From Conidiobolus incongruus B7586 (Eukaryota > Entomophthoromycota > Entomophthoromycetes > Entomophthorales > Conidiobolaceae): a stretch of DNA of 15,500 bases. Position numbers and translations under genes: made by a program. Where the stretch lies: the NCBI GenBank assembly GCA_000697335.1, contig JNEM01000091.1, positions 1 to 15,500 of the forward strand, written 5' to 3'. The notes below the pieces were generated by a model that worked only from the letters and a program-made list of their open reading frames with translations, did no database searches and had not been told where the DNA came from. Shown here in pieces: positions 1 through 10,072 of the stretch (within the stretch, counting starts at the first letter, position 1; each line of letters begins with the position of its first letter).

Positions 1-1076
1 AATTACTTTTAAATATATTATTTATCAATTATAAAGAGGAAAAATTAGTTATTTTAACTTGATATTTTTATATAAAGTTTAATAAAAAATTATATAAAAG
101 AATTTATAAATTATTAATAATAATTCTTTATTTTATAGCCTTAGTTATTCGTTATATCATAGTTAATATAATTTTACCTTAGTTACTTTGGTTTTTTAAA
201 CTATTATTAAGCTATAAGATAATTTTTTTATATTTATGTTTATTATATTAAGTTGAAATTTTAATATATTTAATATGCTTATATAAAAAATCTAAAAATA
301 CTAATTATTAAATAATTCGGGTATATTAATAATTATTAAAATTTTATTTTAAATTAATTTTCTTTATTTTAATAAGCTTTAGATTATTTTTATTTAAGTT
401 TTAAAATATTTTACCTAGTAATAAATAATTGATTTAGATTAAATATCATTTTTAAAAGATATATATAGATTTTAAATAATTTAAAAAATACTTAAGTTCC
501 AAATATATAAAAATAAAGAGTTTTTGGTTATTATTATAGGGCTTAAGTATAATAGAATTATATAATAAACTTTTTAAAATTAGTTTTATATTCAAAAATA
601 TTTATATATATTAAAATAGCTGATTTTTTTATTTAAATATATATATATTTAATTTAAACTAATAATTTATTTAAAAAATTAGATATTTAATAGTAATTAT
701 TTTTTTTAATTTTGTAAGAATAATTTATTATTGGTATATTAATAAGCAATTTTATTTTTATACTTTGGTAAATAATATTTTTTTATAATCTTCCAATTAT
801 ATTCTAAATAGCAATTAATTACGTATTAAGAGCATAAATATATATATTAAAATATTTAATTATTATGAATTATAATAAAATCAAAACAAATACAAACTTT
901 AAATAATTTAAATTAAATAAAATGATTTAGTCTTATTATTAATAATATAAAACTAAAAACTTTAAAATATTAGAATATATATTTTTCCAATTTTATTAAG
1001 ATAATATAAGATATGATTTAATGACTATTTTAATATTATTTAAAAATATATAATTTTATGTTATATAGTTAAATAT
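1..1076. other. AT-saturated tract, no gene seen
   Basis: This stretch is almost entirely A and T, with stop codons dense in all frames and only short poly-A, poly-T and AT-dinucleotide runs (for example around 636-652). I see no coding signal, RNA gene or clean terminal repeat. It lies directly upstream of the gypsy-type protease fossil on the same strand, so part of it may be further decayed sequence of that element, but nothing recognisable remains. Confidence 0.6.
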
Positions 1077-1367
1077 TTGATTCTGAGCTATTACCCTATT
1101 AAATTATTATTCAAGTTTTTTTCAATTTTATATATTCAAAATCAATGGAAGTATTTTAGAATTAAAAAATATAATCTTTTTGACAATATTATTGATACTG
1201 GTGTGACTGTTTTAGTTATTTTTATTAATTACATTATTAAATTGGTTATTTATAAAATTATAATTCAAAACATTAATCCAATTAATATAATATTCAAAAG
1301 CAATTTATTTAAACTATGGAAATTAAAATCAAATATATTTTCTTTGGTTATGATGACGATATTTTAG
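1077..1367 (+). mobile_element. Ty3/gypsy-type retroelement fossil (aspartic protease region)
   Basis: An open stretch of 97 codons without an early ATG sits in AT-saturated DNA. Its middle reads like a retropepsin: an Ile-Ile-Asp-Thr-Gly core followed by Thr-Val, a run of hydrophobic residues and a basic Lys-Leu segment, the layout of the protease active-site loop in gypsy-type elements and pararetroviruses. In such elements the protease lies between gag and reverse transcriptase; neither neighbour is recognisable here, so this is a broken fragment. No LTRs or target-site duplications were seen. The AT-rich composition suggests an old copy. A chance AT-rich open frame is the main alternative, but the Asp-Thr-Gly context makes the fossil reading better. 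Confidence 0.5.
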
Positions 1368-2736
1368 AAAAGTTATTTTTTAAACAGTATACACTATGTT
1401 TTATAGAGGTGTTATGATTTTAAATGTTATTCGGCTTATGATATATTTATACTCTAATAGAGTTTTAATATAGTAAATTTAATTATGTAATTACAATTAT
1501 TTTAATTAGATTCAAAAATTGATCATAGATGAATTCTTGTTTAATCATTATTATACTAATGAATACAATTACAATTGATTCAAATCATTAAATCTATTTT
1601 ATCCATTGTCATAAATTAAATATATACTAAACCTGTATATTTTCTAATCACACTATATTTAAGTCAACGTAATCTTAAAAATAAATCATTCTACTTAGAC
1701 TTGATGCAATGACTATACTATTTTATTTGATCTATAAATAAATGAGTATAGTCAAAAACAACAATGATATAAAATCGGCAAAAATTCAATATAAAAATTA
1801 CTAATTTAATCAACTTTTATAGGATATTAATTATTATATTGAAACAGGTACTAATGATTTTAAATTAAACGGATTTGATAAACCATTTTGGAAAATGGAG
1901 TCGATTTCGCCGATTAAGATCTTATTTTCCAAATTTGTATTTAAATATTAATAAATTTAATTGGTCTGAATATTTGATCAATTTGACAGTGCTCAAAATT
2001 CGAAAATTGGGGCGGAGTGCGAAATTTAGTGAGTGATATGAAAATGAAAAAAGTCGAATTACTGGATAAATGTTAAATATACAAATAATGAGATAATTTA
2101 CCACTACACAACATTTTGTAAAGCCAATGATAAAAATAAATATAATAAGAATTAATAACAAATGATGCACATTGTTAAGTAATGCGCCACTAAGAATCGG
2201 ATATACTGTTATCGATAAAATGCTTTAAAAGACTTAAAATACATTATTTTTGTTTTAAGTAAAACACCAATCAAAATCGGCCCTTATCTTATTTTATTAA
2301 AGGCTTGATCATAATAATCTATGCTTTACTGTAATGTTCTAACTCTTCCTTTCAAAAATAAGGTGATTGAAATTCCTCAAAAAAGATTTTTTAAAGTTTT
2401 TAGAATGAAATATTTTGAAACATCCAAAACTTTGATATGCACACTGTAGATATTTTCTAAATATTATATATAATTAAAATTTGTTGAAAAAGTGCCTAAT
2501 AATTTATATTAATAGCATCATCTTATACTTCAAAAAACAATTTTTATACCAAAACTGTGGAGATACTAGAATTGGTTTAATTTGAAATCCCATTAACCTC
2601 TATCTAATTAAAAATAATTAATCAGCAATAATTAAGTAAACAATAATATATGTTTTTGATTGGCTGAATATTTAAAATAAGTCAGAAAAATTCTAATCCG
2701 TATAAATTCCGGTTCTAAATCAAGTTTCAAAATGAT
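1368..2736. other. Intergenic region upstream of the trihelix gene, with a GC-raised patch
   Basis: No convincing gene is present. The tract is less AT-saturated than the first kilobase. The patch at about 1860-2060 carries clustered CG dinucleotides and GGGG/GCGG-type runs, unusual for this window, including a near-perfect inverted repeat at 1884-1899 (7-base arms CCATTTT / AAAATGG around GG). A hydrophobic open frame on the - strand over 1922-2170 has no ATG and looks like chance. A copy of the recurring motif AATTTACCACTA lies at 2095-2106. The octamer AAATCGGC occurs near 1772 and again near 2275. Confidence 0.5.
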
Positions 2737-2744
2737 TATATAAA
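2737..2744 (+). promoter_or_regulatory. Possible TATA box of the trihelix gene
   Basis: The octamer TATATAAA lies about 184 bases upstream of the chosen ATG, just before a GC-raised stretch (2745-2770) and a poly-T run. Transcription from here would start near 2770 and give a 5' leader of roughly 150 bases. In DNA this AT-rich, TATA-like words are common (another, TATAAA, is at 2701-2706), so the assignment is tentative. Confidence 0.25.
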
Positions 2745-2927
2745 CAAAGGTAGTCGCTTGAAGGCACTGATTCATTTTTTTTTTCAAATTAAGGGAAAAC
2801 TAATAATCAGTTAATTTGAAGCATCTTATAAGATAAATAATATTATCAGTTTGGAATATGTTATTATAAATATTTTGGTCTAATTACAATTAATAAATAA
2901 GTATAATTTAACTTGGTTATTGTAAAT

Positions 2928-3704
2928 ATGAGATCTCAACAGTGGTTCGATGATGAAATTCTGAGTATTTCTAGAAATATTAATATTGTTGAAAATGATT
3001 TGGTTGAAGTATCTGGAATTATAGAAACATTATCAGAAAAAGAATATAACAACACTTTAACAGAGAGGGAAGCGGTGAAACTTCAACACCTTAGAGAAGA
3101 AAAACGTCAGTTACAAGAGAAGTGTTCACAGCTTGGAGAAGAGAAACTCCTTCTTTTAAGGCAGTTGGACCAATTTCAAGCTTCAGAATTAGGTGGTGGA
3201 GGTAGCGGGACTGCAAGTATTGATGAATCCATAGAATTGACTCTACCATCTTCTGCACGAGATGGAGAGCCAAAAGCTGGTTATCCTACTCAATCCTATC
3301 ACTCAAGGATAGTTAGCTCCCGGGGATCAGATTTAGAAACCAACAACCCACACTGGGATTATTATGAAACAGTTTCTCTCATACGGGAATATGGCCAGCT
3401 GATAGACAACTTCAAAAAGAGTCACCGAAACCAGAGTCTGTGGGAGCATGTTTCGCGTGAACTGCGAGAAAAAGGGGTTTACAGAGATTGGAAGCAATGC
3501 AAAAATCGTTGGAAGCTAATTTTAGACAAATTTTTTGAAGATAGCAGAAATCCTTACTCCACAACAGATGAGGAGCGACATACTTGTGAGTTTTTTGATG
3601 AGTTGGATCACTTGTTTAAGACCTACGGGGAGTACCCAACGTCTTCCCATGGGTCACGACCCGATATAGGGACTTCCGGAAAAGCCCCAAGAGAAGAAGA
3701 ATAA
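2928..3704 (+). CDS. Trihelix (Myb/SANT-like) DNA-binding protein with N-terminal coiled coil
   Basis: The single-exon gene encodes 258 residues from the first in-frame ATG at 2928; a TTG five codons earlier is not a credible eukaryotic start. Residues about 44-84 form a charged Leu/Glu/Lys/Arg-rich coiled coil (LREEKRQLQEK..., EEKLLLLRQL), likely for dimerisation. A flexible Gly/Ser linker follows (Gly89-Gly92 onward, then Ser/Pro-rich). Residues about 141-232 match the trihelix fold: Trp143, Trp172, Trp188 and Trp195 are spaced as the helix-packing tryptophans, with the family motif Gln-Cys-Lys-Asn-Arg-Trp at 190-195 and the closing Phe-Phe-Asp-Glu-Leu-Asp-His-Leu-Phe at 222-230. Such domains bind DNA, so a nuclear transcription-factor role is inferred. 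Leu/Glu/Lys coiled coils of this style are, from memory, common in Glomeromycotina proteins. Alternatively it could be the Myb-like accessory protein of a Harbinger-type DNA transposon, but no transposase or terminal repeats are visible nearby. The frame is intact. Confidence 0.85.
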   Translation: MRSQQWFDDEILSISRNINIVENDLVEVSGIIETLSEKEYNNTLTEREAVKLQHLREEKRQLQEKCSQLGEEKLLLLRQLDQFQASELGGGGSGTASIDESIELTLPSSARDGEPKAGYPTQSYHSRIVSSRGSDLETNNPHWDYYETVSLIREYGQLIDNFKKSHRNQSLWEHVSRELREKGVYRDWKQCKNRWKLILDKFFEDSRNPYSTTDEERHTCEFFDELDHLFKTYGEYPTSSHGSRPDIGTSGKAPREEE

Positions 3705-3809
3705 TTTTATTTTTTTGATGTATATATTGATTATGATTGATTAGTTAATGAGTGCTATTGAAACATGTTCAAGTACTCCACGTTTTTCTGTAACATTAAT
3801 ATTTTTTAG

Positions 3810-3815
3810 AATAAA
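3810..3815 (+). terminator. Poly(A) signal of the trihelix gene
   Basis: A canonical AATAAA lies 106 bases after the stop codon, followed within about 15 bases by a T-rich stretch. This fits a short 3' UTR ending near 3830-3840. Confidence 0.5.
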
Positions 3816-6800
3816 TATTTTGTAATTAACCCTTTTACTCAGATCCAGTATTATCCCAACTCATGGGTTTGTATAAATTAATATCCTGTTTCCATAAACA
3901 ATAAGATTTGGTCATTCTCTCATATCTTATAGGATATCCATATATTATTGTAATCTCACGTGGAATACTACTTATCATCACTCAATATGAACAATATCAA
4001 ATATGAATTAATGCAAGTTGGCTAATTAAAAACTTAGAAATTTTTATACGAATCTGGCTATTTGATACAGTTCATATTTTCAAATATTTGATTATATATC
4101 TTTATTTTGACAGTTGAATTTTGTTATGGAAATTTGAAATGTATCAGATAAATTTCATCTATTTAATTAACATAGTTACTTTGTACTTAAATATAAGTAC
4201 TTTAATATTGATAAAATGTGAGAAATTAGTTATCCAACATTAAGTCTTGTATTGATTCCAATTTTAATCTCCATATAGATGCACTCAGAAAACTCAAGGA
4301 ATTTACCACTATGCTCAAAATAAAGCTATGTCATTAATATTAAATTTGAAATATTTCTTTATTATGCAAAATGAATAAAGAATGTTAAAAGTTATTAAAT
4401 ATCTTAATTATAATTATAAAATCTCATAGTCTGTAGTAATTATATCAAATATCAAATATTTTGTTGAGAATATATTTTCCCAATTTTCCAATTGTTTTTT
4501 GAATCAATTTTGAGAAAATGAATTAGTCAAGGTCTATAAATATTCTTCAAGATAGAATGGATCCACATATATTATATTAAATATATTAATGACAAAAAAA
4601 TGATTATTAACAAAATCAATGATCATTAGAAAAATTAATGCTTGAAACTTGATATATTTAATATATATATATGCCTAATTTTTTAATTTATAATGTTTAT
4701 TAGTTTAAAGGAAATTTATTATTACTATAATTAATAGTAAAAATTTCTTGACTTAATATCTTTTTAAAAGCCCCAAAGTGAAGTATTTTGTGTATTAATA
4801 TTTTGATAGGAGTTATATGAAATTTATATATAGAAATATATAGTTTAGGCCATATATTCGAGCTTTATATTATCAGGATTTTGTTCTTTACAATATATAA
4901 TGAAGTATATTTAAATCAAAAATTGATTTGATATATTCCAAATGGCAAAATTATTTCATATATCTATAACCAATAAATGCCAAAAAATATATATAATCTT
5001 TTAATTTTATAAATATTTGATATAGTTGATTTAGTTGTAAATTGAAAGTTATAAATCTAAATTAAATAATATTAATACCAAATTAATAAAAATTTATTAA
5101 TTATTTAAGATATTATAATGGACAAATTGATATTATGTTATAATCTTTTAAATATTATCTGGAATTAGATTCATATCTCAAATCAATTATTTCATTAAAT
5201 TATTTTACCAATTAACTAATTTGTTTTTCTCAAGTTTTTTACATTTATCAAGTATGCAACCAAATGAGAAAAACTTCTGTATAACATCACTATAATATAA
5301 TTATAAGTTTTTAAAAAAGTTTAAGAATTATAAATTATTATATTACTATGAATTTTGTGAATAGTTAGTTTTCAGTATTTCTTTGAATCCTTTATATATC
5401 CAATCATATCACTTGACAGCTCTTTATGAATAATTAAGAATATATGTTGATATAACGAAATCTAAAAGATTATTGGTTTAGATGTTAAAAATGTAAAATA
5501 GTTAATTCCTTAGTCAAAATATATTTAATATATTGATTAAAAATTATTATTTGAATAATACTGGATTCACTATATAAAATTTCTATACGATTTTATTGTT
5601 ATCATTAAATTTTGAAAATGAATAATCTGAATGTATATTTCAAATGATAAAATTCTTAAGTGAGCCTAATTTGAAGTTACATACTTAATTTAGTAATATT
5701 CGAAGAAAGTTCTTTTTACCCTTTGTGTTGCTTGTGGCTCTAAAAATTCATGATGTAAGTAGTACAACAATCAAAATATCAAATATTTATATCAATAATA
5801 TTCACATTATTTTTCTAATATTTGCCATTCAAAATGTAAACAAACAAAATTAATATATTACAACGTGATTGGTCCTTTGGACAAAATATCTTATGCATCT
5901 TTAAATTAAAATAGTGTAAATCATTTCTTGATTAATTTCAATTTATTTCCAAAAAAATATTAAAATTTTTAATGTTGTAAAAGTAGGATAAACAGAGAAA
6001 ATAATTATTAAATGTTACCCTTATATAATTCTTGTATATTTCAACATTGAAAAAAATAAATTCATATTGTAATAGTATTCAAAATATTAATTTGGCAAAA
6101 TTGTCAATTTTGGTATATCATCATTGTCAATTTAAAAGATCAATATCAGCCTTATTTCTTAAATATCAAATATTACTAAACGGTATAATAGAGTTTGGCT
6201 ATATCCATTTTATAATCGGATTTCAAATTTTATTTTAAAAAAGATAATAACAATAACTATATTTGAAATTCTTTTACATTTTTATTTTCACTATTAATCA
6301 TAGTTCATATAAAAATAAAAAGCTATTCAAAACATCTAAAAAATTAATATACATATTGATATATAATAGCATCTTAAGAAATTTATTTAAATAACAAAAC
6401 CAATACAAAAATCATGGTCATAAATATGAAAAAGATGGAAATTCAGTCGGGAGATTATATGTTTATAATATTATAATGCCATAATAATGTATGTTTACAC
6501 AAATAATTTGAAAATTTATACATGAAATTTTATATCAATCTAATGAATGATGTGAGCTAATTGAAGATCAGTTTTTGATTGTAATAATAAGTTTTAATTT
6601 TGAGTTAAGCCAATTAACAAATAGATTTTAGTAAAACTTCTAAGTTAATACAATTCAGCATTTAATATATTTTTAATGATCATAAGGAAATTCTAGTATA
6701 TAATTTTAATATTAGAAATCGAAAATGTCTATACGAATATATATCCGATTATATTCAATAAAACTTTATATCGAACTTTAAAAATCAAATATAATTATTT

Positions 6801-7163
6801 TTGTATCTTTAATGGCAATCACTTTATCATATATTAAATTGGTTAATTAAACTAATTAAGCAATTCTCAAGCTAAATATACAACCTTTAAATTTGATAAT
6901 AGATTTTCAATATCGACTAATATTCAATATATATATATAGCAATAATGTATATAGTTATGTAAACTTAATATATTCAATATAAGAACATAAGCATTTGGA
7001 AATTTATACAATATATTAATAAAAAATTATATATTAATATCATTTAATTAATATACATATAAATTAGTATTTCAATCTTCCATTAAATAGTTATCCTTTT
7101 AGGTAAAGTATTTGGATATTTGATGTAAATTACTTTAATAATACAGTTGGTAATTAAATAATA
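3816..7163. other. Long AT-rich intergenic desert
   Basis: About 3.3 kb without a supportable gene. The longest open frame (6032-6238, +, 68 codons) starts only at TTG and shows no domain, so I treat it as chance. Small GC-raised scraps occur near 4237-4330, 5700-5760, 5860-5890 and 6440-6460. The first holds the second copy of AATTTACCACTA (4300-4311). The phrase ATATCAAATAT recurs (near 4445, 5776 and 6163), probably reflecting base composition. An AT-dinucleotide run lies at about 4661-4672. No tRNA, terminal repeat or recognisable protein fragment was found. Confidence 0.55.
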
Positions 7164-7540
7164 TTATATTTTTAAATTAATTTTAAATATAAAATATAAT
7201 ATATTGCAAGGCTTCTGGAAAGTAGTCTTGCAATAAAGATCACATGAATTCGATGTAACAGGCCAAAGATGACAAACGAGATACTTTAGAGGGGTTTTAT
7301 TAAAATAATAAGATGTAGTGCTTAACCTTGACCAAAGTGATTGTCCAGCAAATGTCTGTCCAGTGACTATTTTATAGTATGAGTGGTCCTTTGCCAATGT
7401 GCTGAAGTTCTAACTTCTGTTATAGTCTGGAATTTTCCATTGTGCAAGGATTGTTCCTGATATTTGTAAGTGGATTACATCTGGAATCTTGACAGATGGT
7501 TAAAGCTAAAAGGTGAGCATACCTCTTGATCCGCGATAAT
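7164..7540 (-). mobile_element. Ty1/copia-type retroelement fossil (integrase region)
   Basis: A GC-raised island of about 350 bases stands out from the surrounding AT desert. On the - strand, the 7164-7397 part reads like the C-terminal half of a Copia integrase: a Ser-Leu-Trp followed by Leu-Ser-Thr-Thr and then Tyr-x-x-Asn-Lys-Thr-Pro, recalling the family pattern [LF]-W-x-E-A-...-Y-x-x-N-R-[TS]-P, and a downstream stretch resembling the region after it. The island ends at an AT-dinucleotide repeat at 7539-7557. No LTRs, protease or reverse transcriptase adjoin it. It is a broken fragment, several breaks being likely, and old by composition. The family call rests on a motif read by eye. 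Confidence 0.45.
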
Positions 7541-7557
7541 ATATATATATATATATA
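7539..7557. repeat. (AT)n microsatellite
   Basis: About nine AT units in a row directly abut the edge of the GC-raised copia-type island, which may mark where the fossil was cut or where replication slippage expanded the junction. Confidence 0.8.
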
Positions 7558-9604
7558 AATTATTAAATTAATGCTCTTATTTATTATTAATAACTTCTTG
7601 CTATATCTTTGGTAAGTTCCCAATACCTAAAAAACAACCTTTTTAAGTCTATAATTTAATATTTTATAACTATATTAAAATATTTTTGAAAATTTACTTT
7701 CCTGTAAGCTTATTTTTTAATTATCTAATGCAATTATATTCAAATAGTTTATAATCTGGTGAATATAATAGATATGGTAGCCTTTGTCAGTTGTTTTATT
7801 CCAAAAAGTTTAAAATTTAATATTTTTATAAGTTATAATTATTTTATAAAATATTATATTTAAATTTTATTAAAAATTATTAAAATATATTATTTGAACA
7901 AAAAATAAATAGATTATAAATAGCTTTGAAACCTTTAGCAACTAAATAAAAAACTCTTATAACATTATAATTCATTATAACATTTATTTATTTTTGATAA
8001 ATAAAATGCTTTTTATATGAATTTATTAAAAAGATTGATTTAATTTAATTTAATATTTTGAATTATATTTTAACATAGAAAAAAAAAGGATATAAAATTG
8101 ATGAATTGATATTGTAAAATATAAAACCTAAGTTTTAGTTATATTTTGATAAGATTTTTATATCTACCTTAGATCTTTTCAGGGTTTGGGTTAAAAAGCC
8201 TTTTATTTTATAGTTTATTTAATTAATCTAAACTTAAATTTCAATATATATAATATATTTATTTAATTATTATTAAAATACTTATTGATTTTCTTAATGA
8301 AATAAAAGTATGTCTTTGAATATAATTTTTTGCTTTTTTAATATCTAAAAAATGATAATAAAAATTATTTTACCTAATTTTAACATATTTTAGATAGTTT
8401 ATCTTCCAGCTCTAAAGTCATAAATCTACCAATAAACTTTAGTTATAGATAAAAAATTATCTTTATTCGATTTTTGTAAATTTTAAATAATTTTAGAAAG
8501 TTTGTGGTTGAGTTTTAATAATACCCATATAAAAGACTTTTGATAATCATTCCTTGATTTAATTTTCTATGAATTAAACATTAAATTTTTAAATCAAAAA
8601 ATAACAATAATAAATAAAGATAGATATATATGTTTTTTTATTCTATATATTTATTTACTAATTAATTTTATTTATAATTTGATCTTCAAGGCTTTTGATA
8701 TATTTGAAAAATCAGAAATTAAAAAGTGCCATCTTTTATTTACCAACCCTATAACTTCTAGAAATAAATTGAGTATTTTAAGATATTATTATCTATATTA
8801 TATATTTATAATATAGTAAAATTCTAAGTAAAAAATAGTTTTAAGACCTAAAATTAAAACTATTCCAAAGAATAAAAATGTTTTGATAATAATTTATTAA
8901 TATTTTTCGAATATAACGCAAAATAAACTTTAGATAAGAATATCATATTCTGTCAATTAATTTGAAATAGATTAATTGACTAAAAATATATTACTCAAAT
9001 ATATTAACTTTAATTTCCCTTTATTTTAGATTAAAATTCTATAATATTAATGTGTTGAAATATAGCAATTAATGTTATACAATCAAATATTAATTATACA
9101 AATTTCAAATAAAAAAGTAATTAAATACTATAAAATTATCATATATAATCAATATAATATTTAAATTTTATTAAATTTTACCATAAATACAAGCTAAATT
9201 TAGTCAGCTCTTTTAATATTATATCTATATATTACATTTATAATTTCAATTCTACCTAATCTATTTAAAACCAATAATTAGTTATAGTGAATACATATTA
9301 GTATTCAACCTTATATATCCTTGAAGTTAATATTTCATATGAAAAAGAATTGAATAATGCTCAAATAAATATTTTTAAAATATAGATTTTTATATAAGCT
9401 ATATGTTATGATTAATGAAGGTTATAAAACAGCCTTGTATAGTGCCTTGTATTTATATTTTGATAAATTGAGCCGTTATATCGAATTGAAATAAAAAAAA
9501 TAGAAGAATTCAATAATTATAAGCTTCAAATATTCAATATAAAATTATCAAATATAATCAAGTTTTCTTTAATTATTTTTATAATCAATATTCTTTCAAT
9601 TAAT
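7558..9604. other. AT-saturated tract, no gene seen
   Basis: About 2 kb of nearly pure A/T (3 G/C in the 60 bases at 8221-8280). Stops are dense in every frame. A short stretch at about 8150-8215 on the + strand faintly recalls the end of a gypsy reverse transcriptase (Leu-Arg-Ser-Phe-x-Gly-Leu), too weakly to annotate. I see no RNA gene, clean repeat or promoter. It probably consists of heavily decayed repeats, but that is inference. Confidence 0.55.
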
Positions 9605-9973
9605 ATGGTTAAAATAATTATCATGATGAATTTAACTTCATATACCTGTCAATTGGATATAGCACCACAAAGTTGGATCCTTGGTAGCCCTTAGAGCACT
9701 GCCATCATCATTTCAAACAACATTGGCGTTGGTACTTCCGTTCTTGGCGGTGCTCAATTTGGAAACATCTTGGTTGATGCCGGATTCAGAGGATTGGAAC
9801 CTGTGAGTGCTGATACCTCAATTGGTGCCAATATCAGTGATGACAGTGGTAGCAGCAAAGGCCCTGAAAATGTTCAAAAACTCCTAGCGTTTGTGGAATA
9901 TTCTCTCAATATTGATGAAACGGTACCAGAGCTTGTTGAAAATTTAACAGATATCGGTCCCGGCGAAATTTAA
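9605..9973 (+). pseudogene. Secreted-protein-like gene fragment interrupted by one in-frame TAG
   Basis: From ATG at 9605 the frame runs to TAA at 9971-9973, about 122 codons, broken only by TAG at 9692-9694. The 92 codons after that TAG (9695-9970) have protein-like composition: Ile-rich start, then Gly-Val-Gly-Thr-Ser-Val-Leu-Gly-Gly, an Asp/Ser/Gly linker and an acidic, helix-prone C-terminus. GC rises sharply near 9650. Three readings fit. The gene may be decayed (a CAG-to-TAG change would be RIP-like). The TAG may be a 3' splice site (CCTTAG|AG), making 9695-9973 a last exon, though I find no good donor or branch site. Or a sequencing error is present. The residues around the break, Gly-Ser-Pro-stop-Ser, align with Ala-Ser-Pro-Gln-Ser at the signal-peptide junction of the gene at 13042, so the two may be distant relatives. 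No known family recognised. Confidence 0.5.
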
Positions 9974-10066
9974 TTTGGAATAAATCTAGTAGATTTAATT
10001 ATTTGGATTGCTAATGATTTTAAAAATAATCAATACAGAGGCTATATCTTCATTTCGGAGTGTGAT

Positions 10067-10072
10067 AATAAA
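10067..10072 (+). terminator. Possible poly(A) signal of the 9605-9973 fragment
   Basis: AATAAA lies 94 bases after the stop codon, a spacing like that of the trihelix gene. Another AATAAA at 9979-9984, only 6 bases past the stop, seems too close. Its presence supports this having been a transcribed gene, though AATAAA is frequent in such AT-rich DNA. Confidence 0.3.

Noticed and set aside
1922-2170. An 82-codon hydrophobic - strand open frame that looks membrane-spanning
   Set aside because: It has no ATG, and hydrophobic Ile/Leu/Phe runs are what random AT-rich DNA encodes.
3091-3273. A 60-codon - strand open frame within the trihelix gene
   Set aside because: Shadow of the coiled-coil and linker codons; no features of its own.
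6032-6238. A 68-codon + strand open frame
   Set aside because: It starts only at TTG, has Ile/Leu/Lys/Asn composition expected by chance, and shows no motif.
7420-7623. A 67-codon - strand open frame beside the copia-type island
   Set aside because: It runs through the AT microsatellite, which supplies an Ile-Tyr repeat, and shows no recognisable domain of its own.
8150-8215. Gypsy reverse-transcriptase end fossil on the + strand
   Set aside because: Only a few residues of the pattern are visible in AT-saturated DNA, too weak to annotate.
9692-9694. Reassigned stop codon (TAG read as Gln) in this organism
   Set aside because: Both intact genes use CAA/CAG for Gln, end in TAA and contain no internal TAG or TAA, so the standard code explains them. 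One TAG in a probably decayed gene is not evidence for recoding.
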